DNA of 34,482 nucleotides from an uncultured Treponema sp. (GTDB lineage Bacteria; Spirochaetota; Spirochaetia; Treponematales; Treponemataceae): contig CALAEZ010000349.1 of the NCBI GenBank assembly GCA_937891125.1, positions 1-34,482 on the forward strand, given 5' to 3'. The translations under genes were made by a program, and so were the position numbers. The number at the start of each line of letters is the position of its first letter. Position 1 is the stretch's first letter. Shown here piece by piece: positions 30,780 to 34,482 of this stretch. The notes beneath the pieces were generated by a model. The model saw nothing but the letters and a program-made list of their open reading frames with translations. It ran no database searches and had not been told where the DNA came from.

Positions 30780-30866
30780 ACTTCAAAACTGATTGAAGAA
30801 CTGTTTGAAGTTACTTCAAAGAGTACTTCAAAGCAACTTCAAAGTCAACCTCAAACACTTTGAAGT
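30780..30866 (-). promoter_or_regulatory. Phased ACTTCAAA operator array upstream of the AlbA_2 gene
   Basis: ACTTCAAA occurs at 30780, 30813, 30825 and 30836 and as ACCTCAAA at 30848. The last four are 12, 11 and 12 bp apart, about one helical turn. Inverted copies TTTGAAGT lie at 30804-30811 and 30859-30866; the first makes a perfect 8-1-8 inverted repeat with the copy at 30813. The sites cover the -10, spacer and -35 of the predicted promoter, which is the layout of a repressor operator filled cooperatively. Confidence 0.7.
30820..30848 (-). promoter_or_regulatory. Predicted promoter of the AlbA_2 gene
   Basis: On the minus strand, TTGACT (30848-30843), 17-bp spacer and TACTCT (30825-30820). 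The -10 is weak (TAnnnT). Transcription would start near 30813 and give a 5' leader of about 50 nt. It is embedded in the ACTTCAAA repeats. Confidence 0.5.
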
Positions 30867-30967
30867 AAAATTCCTTTCAAAATAGAAATGTCAAAGAACA
30901 AGTAAAAAACCTCAACGAGATTTTTCTTAAAAAATTCACTACCTAAGGGCAGTTTTCTTTTGGGTTT

Positions 30968-31840
30968 TTATGTACAATCCTCCAGTGAAAACTTATCGCT
31001 TATTCCTTTTGAAACAGCTTTACAGAATAGACAAAGACGTTTTATTGAAAAACCGCTCGTCACAAAATAAAGAATTGATTTCAAAAACATAAACTTTGCA
31101 AATCCAAACCATTCTGAAAATGAAAACAAATGAGAATGAAATAAAAGCCATGTTCCGTTTCTGAAAAAGAAAAAATTGCGGAAATCTGAATAGACAACAA
31201 TCTTTCGACCAAAAACTTTTTTGAAAGAATCGCCCATATTATGATGAATGACAATATTTGTATCGCATATTATTTTGTAGCCCTTGTTAGTAGCACTCCA
31301 GCACCATTCAAAATCTACAAAATCGATAAAAAGACGTTCATTCATAGTGCCAATCTCGGAAAAAACATTGGAAGGACAAACTGTTCCGCTTGAAATTGCG
31401 TGCGAAACCTCATATTCGTTCCCCAGTTCCGCTTTTATACTACAAGTTTTTGTAACGAATACTCGAGCATACTGTTTTTTGTTTTCGTTATAAAAAAGAG
31501 GAACAACCGCAGCAATTTTTGAGCCTTTGTGATGTTCAAAGCATTTAAGCGATTTTTGTACAAAATCATGCGGATAGACAGTGTCTTGGTCGCTGAACAG
31601 CACAAAGTCCGCGCCGTGCGAAAGAGCGTACTCAATTCCGCGGTTCTGCGCATAGGCGATGCCCATATTCTTCTCGAGTTGGATAATATGAATTTTGTCA
31701 GGAAAGGAATCAGCAAATGAAAACTGTTCCGGGCTGTTTTTCACGATGACAACCTTATCTACCTGTGTAAATAAAGAATTAAGCGTTTTTTCAAGCTGAG
31801 AAAAATCTGGATTGTAGGTTACAAGGATACAAAAAATCAT
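30968..31840 (-). CDS. Family 2 glycosyltransferase (rhamnosyltransferase-like)
   Basis: A 290-residue inverting glycosyltransferase of surface polysaccharide assembly. ILVTYNPDFSQLEKTLNSLF starts the nucleotide-binding fold; VLFSDQDTVYP carries the DxD motif; FIDFVDFEWCWSATNKGY holds the acceptor-site acids, as in RfbF-type rhamnosyltransferases. The C-terminal ~70 residues are hydrophobic and aromatic, as in membrane-associated members. Its ATG overlaps the stop of the EpsG-like gene (ATGA). A 200-bp gap then separates its end from the AlbA_2 promoter region. Confidence 0.88.
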   Translation of the reverse strand: MIFCILVTYNPDFSQLEKTLNSLFTQVDKVVIVKNSPEQFSFADSFPDKIHIIQLEKNMGIAYAQNRGIEYALSHGADFVLFSDQDTVYPHDFVQKSLKCFEHHKGSKIAAVVPLFYNENKKQYARVFVTKTCSIKAELGNEYEVSHAISSGTVCPSNVFSEIGTMNERLFIDFVDFEWCWSATNKGYKIICDTNIVIHHNMGDSFKKVFGRKIVVYSDFRNFFFFRNGTWLLFHSHLFSFSEWFGFAKFMFLKSILYFVTSGFSIKRLCLFCKAVSKGISDKFSLEDCT

Positions 31841-32847
31841 AAAATTCCCGTCTTTATTGAAGCTGCTGAATACGCTAAAAACATCGAAATAGGAATCACG
31901 AGGAGGGGCTTTTTTTCTTTCAGTGGAAAATTCCGTATATTCATAAAATAATATAGGACAAAAACTGATGTATAAAACTCGGCAAGCCTAACGGAAATCA
32001 CTGGCAATCCGATAGGATTCAGCCAGTAATAAAAACAAAGTCCAAATGAAACAGCTTTCATTAAAATAATATTTACAGAGTCATTTTCTTTCGTAAATAC
32101 TGCATTGACAGCAAAAGTAACAAGCAGGAGAAGATATTTTGTATTGAACGGTGACATAAAATCACTTACGTTGCCCGATTTGTTCAAGCCTGAAGCCTTT
32201 TCCAGAACATACAAAATATTGCGTAGTTCGGAACCCAAAATCTCGTCGCAAATAACCGAAAAGAAAAAGCCGATAACTGGTAGCAATATATACATTTTTT
32301 TTGACCTAAAAATTCTCACATAGATATAGAAAATAAACATCGTAAAGGCTGAATAATGAAATAAAGTTGCAATAAACGCTTTTAATAAATAGTTTCTATA
32401 TTTATTATTTTTAAGGTCATTTAAAGAGTAAAGAAAGATTGCAATAGCACAAGACGCTCGAATCTGAGTATATTCCAGAATCCCAAAAAAGCACATAGTA
32501 TGGCAGAAAAATAAAAAATATGATTTTTTCCCCGTGATTCTTTTAAATGCATTCCATTTTAGGCAAAATGAAAATACAGAAGTAAAAATAAAAATCGTAA
32601 GAATTGAAGAATTAAAATAATTGTCATTCAAAAATCTCAGGAAGCGAAAAAACGGCTCTGTGGAATTTCTTTTTTCTCCATAGGAAAATGTGAATATCTT
32701 TTTATAGCCAACATAATCGTTACTGGATCCAAACAACTGAAAAACAGCAACCAAAATCATAAAAATACAAAAGAAAAGAAAAAACGAGTATGTAAAAATC
32801 TTAATCTGACGTTCAGAACTTTCTTTTTCAGCAAGCATCTTTTTCAC
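31837..32847 (-). CDS. EpsG-like / Wzy-type polysaccharide polymerase
   Basis: A 336-residue integral membrane protein with about nine or ten hydrophobic segments and little else. The region FTFSYGEKRNSTEPFFRFLRFLNDNYF, then the TRIRASCAIAIFLYSLNDLKNNKY-like block (starting QIRASCAIAIFLYS) and LLKAFIATLFHYSAFTMFIFY, is the EpsG family pattern, with conserved R and HYSA. Such proteins polymerise or flip repeat units of capsule or exopolysaccharide. Its start lies 20 bp inside the end of the preceding open frame. Very AT-rich, typical of transferred surface-polysaccharide genes. Confidence 0.85.
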   Translation of the reverse strand: MKKMLAEKESSERQIKIFTYSFFLFFCIFMILVAVFQLFGSSNDYVGYKKIFTFSYGEKRNSTEPFFRFLRFLNDNYFNSSILTIFIFTSVFSFCLKWNAFKRITGKKSYFLFFCHTMCFFGILEYTQIRASCAIAIFLYSLNDLKNNKYRNYLLKAFIATLFHYSAFTMFIFYIYVRIFRSKKMYILLPVIGFFFSVICDEILGSELRNILYVLEKASGLNKSGNVSDFMSPFNTKYLLLLVTFAVNAVFTKENDSVNIILMKAVSFGLCFYYWLNPIGLPVISVRLAEFYTSVFVLYYFMNIRNFPLKEKKPLLVIPISMFLAYSAASIKTGIL

Positions 32848-33565
32848 CTCTGATTTTTTTCCATGTAAAAATCAGCACCTGAGCAATGAAATCAAAATGA
32901 TGAAAAATAAAGAAGTACAGACGAACAAATTTATTTTTGTTGGTAAAAATAATGTCGTCGATTTCAGGAAAAACTGAACGGCAGAAATCAAAACCGTCGG
33001 AATCACTGCATAAAGCGGCATGTTTTTTTGCTCCTATTTTTTGAAGAAGAATATAATCTTTTATTTCATATTTTTCGGCATTCATTTCTGCCACATCAAG
33101 TGCAGCATCGGAAACATCACTCAATGTAAGCTCTATATCTTTATGATACAGCTTTAATGATATTCCTATACATCCGGAACCACAGCACAGATCTAATAAT
33201 TTGAGAGAACCCAAACTAAGAGTCGTACGAATGTCATTGTATAGATCATTAACCGTCTCAACTAATATCTCTGTATCGCTTCTCGGAATAAGCACATTTT
33301 CATTCACAATGAATGCATAATCCATAAAATGCACATAATGAAGAAGATATTGAAGTGGATAATGAGTACAGCGCTTTTCTATCAGGCTTTTGTATAAAGC
33401 TTCCTTATCGTCAGCAACCTTTTCATCCCCATTCATGATCATATACATATAATTAACGGAAAGAACATGCTCTAATAACGCCTTTCTTTCATATTTTGCA
33501 TATTCATTGCCACTACCGGCCAGCTGCTCCAAACCATAATCCAGCAATTCCTTAATCGTTGCCAT
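32828..33565 (-). pseudogene. Chimeric open frame: N-terminal prmC fused to unrelated C-terminal tail
   Basis: Residues 1-175 are clear PrmC (release-factor glutamine methyltransferase): helical N-domain, ENVLIPRSDTEILVE, and SAM motif LDLCCGSGCIGIS. After YILLQ (residue 175, nt 33041) PrmC homology stops. The catalytic NPPY motif never appears, and the last 70 residues (KIGAKKHAALCSDSDGF, FPEIDDIIFTNKNKFVRLYFF, ending GEKDAC) look like a fragment of a surface-polysaccharide gene overlapping epsG by 20 bp. The protein cannot be a working PrmC. An assembly join is more likely than a biological fusion. GGAGG precedes the ATG, 3 bp after DUF1385 ends. Confidence 0.85.
33035..33047. other. Probable chimeric junction, spirochaete-like to Lachnospiraceae-like sequence
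   Basis: At about 33041 the minus-strand frame changes from a Lachnospiraceae-like prmC to a non-PrmC tail belonging with the polysaccharide cluster. The expected continuation after LLQ would be an acidic SDLF-type segment leading to NPPY. Gene order on the right (DUF1385 then prmC, usually followed by prfA) is typical of Lachnospiraceae and is cut here. Confidence 0.75.
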
Positions 33566-33568
33566 TTT

Positions 33569-34482
33569 CTAAAAGCCCTCCAGGTCCTCCACCTCAAGCT
33601 CTGCATTAGGAAGAACGATCCCCTGTGCGTCATTGACAGCGTCAGCATATGCCTTACCATATAGAACTGCCTCAACCGCAACGATTGCAACCTGTATCAT
33701 ATCCTCGTCAGGCTCCCTTGTTGTAAGCTTCTGTACCCACATCCCCGGAATACTTATAATACTCCAGAATCCGCCGTCGCTTCTTCCTGCCATTCGGATA
33801 AGCTCATAAGATATGCCTGCAACAACAGGTCCCAGCAATAGCCTCAACAAAAATCTCAGCCACATCTGCTCCGCTGTAATAAACATAAAAACAATTATAC
33901 TTACTATCATTACAAAGAATATGAAGCTTGTTCCGCAGCGCTTGTGATACCTTGTATGCTTCTTAACATTCTCAGGCTTTAATTCTTCACCTGCTTCATA
34001 ACAATTAATAGTCTTATGCTCCGCCCCATGATACATGAACAGCCTGTGTATATCCTCCATCTGCGCAATAAGCGCCACATAAGCAAGAAAAATACAAAGC
34101 CTTATTATGCCTTCAATAAATGATAATACAAAATGATTGGATATCCATTTACCCAGCAATTCTGCAATTCCGGCAGGGATGAACATGAAAAGCCCAAGGG
34201 CAAGTACAACGGAAATAATTACAGTAATTCCAAGAAGGACATTCTCTGCCTTATCCTTGAATATATCCTTGAAAAGTCTGTCTGCCTTAGTCTCCTCATC
34301 ATCATCTTCAAAAAATGAAGATGAATAAGTAAGTGTCTTCATTCCCAGCGTCAGGGCTTCCACAAAATTAACAATACCACGTATAAATGGGAGCTTGAAA
34401 ACCGGATATTTATCACCGTATGACTTATATTTATGAAATTTAACACATATCTTTGAATCCGGAAGCCTTACTGCTGTAGAAT
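33569..34482 (-). CDS. DUF1385 family membrane protein (5' end beyond window)
   Basis: The frame stays open to the window edge, so about 304 residues are visible and the N terminus is missing. The first visible residues, STAVRLPDSKICVKFHKYK and later VFKLPFIRGIVNFVEALTLG, match the DUF1385 start. IHRLFMYHGAEHKTINCYEAGEEL and TRYHKRCGTSFIFFVMIVS are its core signatures, with His/Glu/Cys residues that may bind metal. Several hydrophobic segments follow (SYELIRMAGRSDGGFW between them). From memory, in Lachnospiraceae it precedes prmC and prfA; here it is 3 bp from the prmC fragment. Function of the family is not established. Confidence 0.92.
   Translation of the reverse strand, partial: STAVRLPDSKICVKFHKYKSYGDKYPVFKLPFIRGIVNFVEALTLGMKTLTYSSSFFEDDDEETKADRLFKDIFKDKAENVLLGITVIISVVLALGLFMFIPAGIAELLGKWISNHFVLSFIEGIIRLCIFLAYVALIAQMEDIHRLFMYHGAEHKTINCYEAGEELKPENVKKHTRYHKRCGTSFIFFVMIVSIIVFMFITAEQMWLRFLLRLLLGPVVAGISYELIRMAGRSDGGFWSIISIPGMWVQKLTTREPDEDMIQVAIVAVEAVLYGKAYADAVNDAQGIVLPNAELEVEDLEGF

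Overview
The window reads as a metagenome-derived contig, mostly from a host-associated spirochaete resembling Treponema. I infer this from gene content and intergenic repeat style, not from a marker gene. It is probably not one genome. The last ~1.4 kb (33,041-34,482) is Lachnospiraceae-like: a DUF1385 gene followed by prmC, which switches in mid-gene to unrelated sequence. By eye I found no CCGG tetranucleotide in positions 1-9,360. CCGG is then dense from 9,365 to about 27,700. The change falls inside the most conserved stretch of metK and may be a second join between related genomes.

Layout. 1-8,275 (all minus): a phenylacetate-CoA ligase, a four-subunit 2-oxoacid:ferredoxin oxidoreductase with ATGA overlaps at all three junctions, an AraC regulator, an HD-domain protein and an MscS channel, separated by unusual repeat-filled gaps (42-bp tandem repeat, ~41-bp periodic array, composite palindrome, 23-bp tandem repeat). 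8,302-10,644 (minus): a strong promoter, a 23-codon leader peptide with five consecutive Cys codons, a terminator, a YezD/DUF2292 protein, metK and nth. This looks like a cysteine-sensing attenuator in front of SAM synthesis and is the most striking element here. 10,691-17,545 (minus): hemA-sirC-hemC-cobA/hemD-hemB-hemL, a tight operon making tetrapyrroles up to precorrin-2/sirohydrochlorin, with no hemE, so it probably feeds siroheme or cobalamin rather than heme. 17,593-18,780: two decayed signalling genes (MCP-like and FIST-like).

18,784-22,785 (plus): a zinc operon with a Fur-type box on its promoter: zur-like regulator, small His/Cys membrane protein, znuA, znuC, znuB and a secreted protein with a TACCAQG motif. 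22,873-26,873 (plus): a DEAH helicase on what looks like a leaderless transcript, then a sodium symporter. 26,944-27,969: an Asp/Glu-racemase-like protein (minus) and a small, apparently leaderless winged-helix protein (plus). 27,991-32,847 (minus): surface polysaccharide genes (DUF1972 glycosyltransferase, GT2 glycosyltransferase, EpsG-like polymerase) interrupted by an AlbA_2/ATPase/winged-helix regulator whose promoter carries helically phased ACTTCAAA repeats. 32,828-34,482: the chimeric prmC and partial DUF1385 genes.

Functional links: the oxidoreductase plus CoA ligase suggest ferredoxin-linked aryl or branched-chain acid metabolism. The hem operon and the leader-yezD-metK operon both touch sulfur/SAM metabolism, because CobA consumes SAM. 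Product names rest on recognised motifs. Regulatory calls are sequence readings without experimental support.
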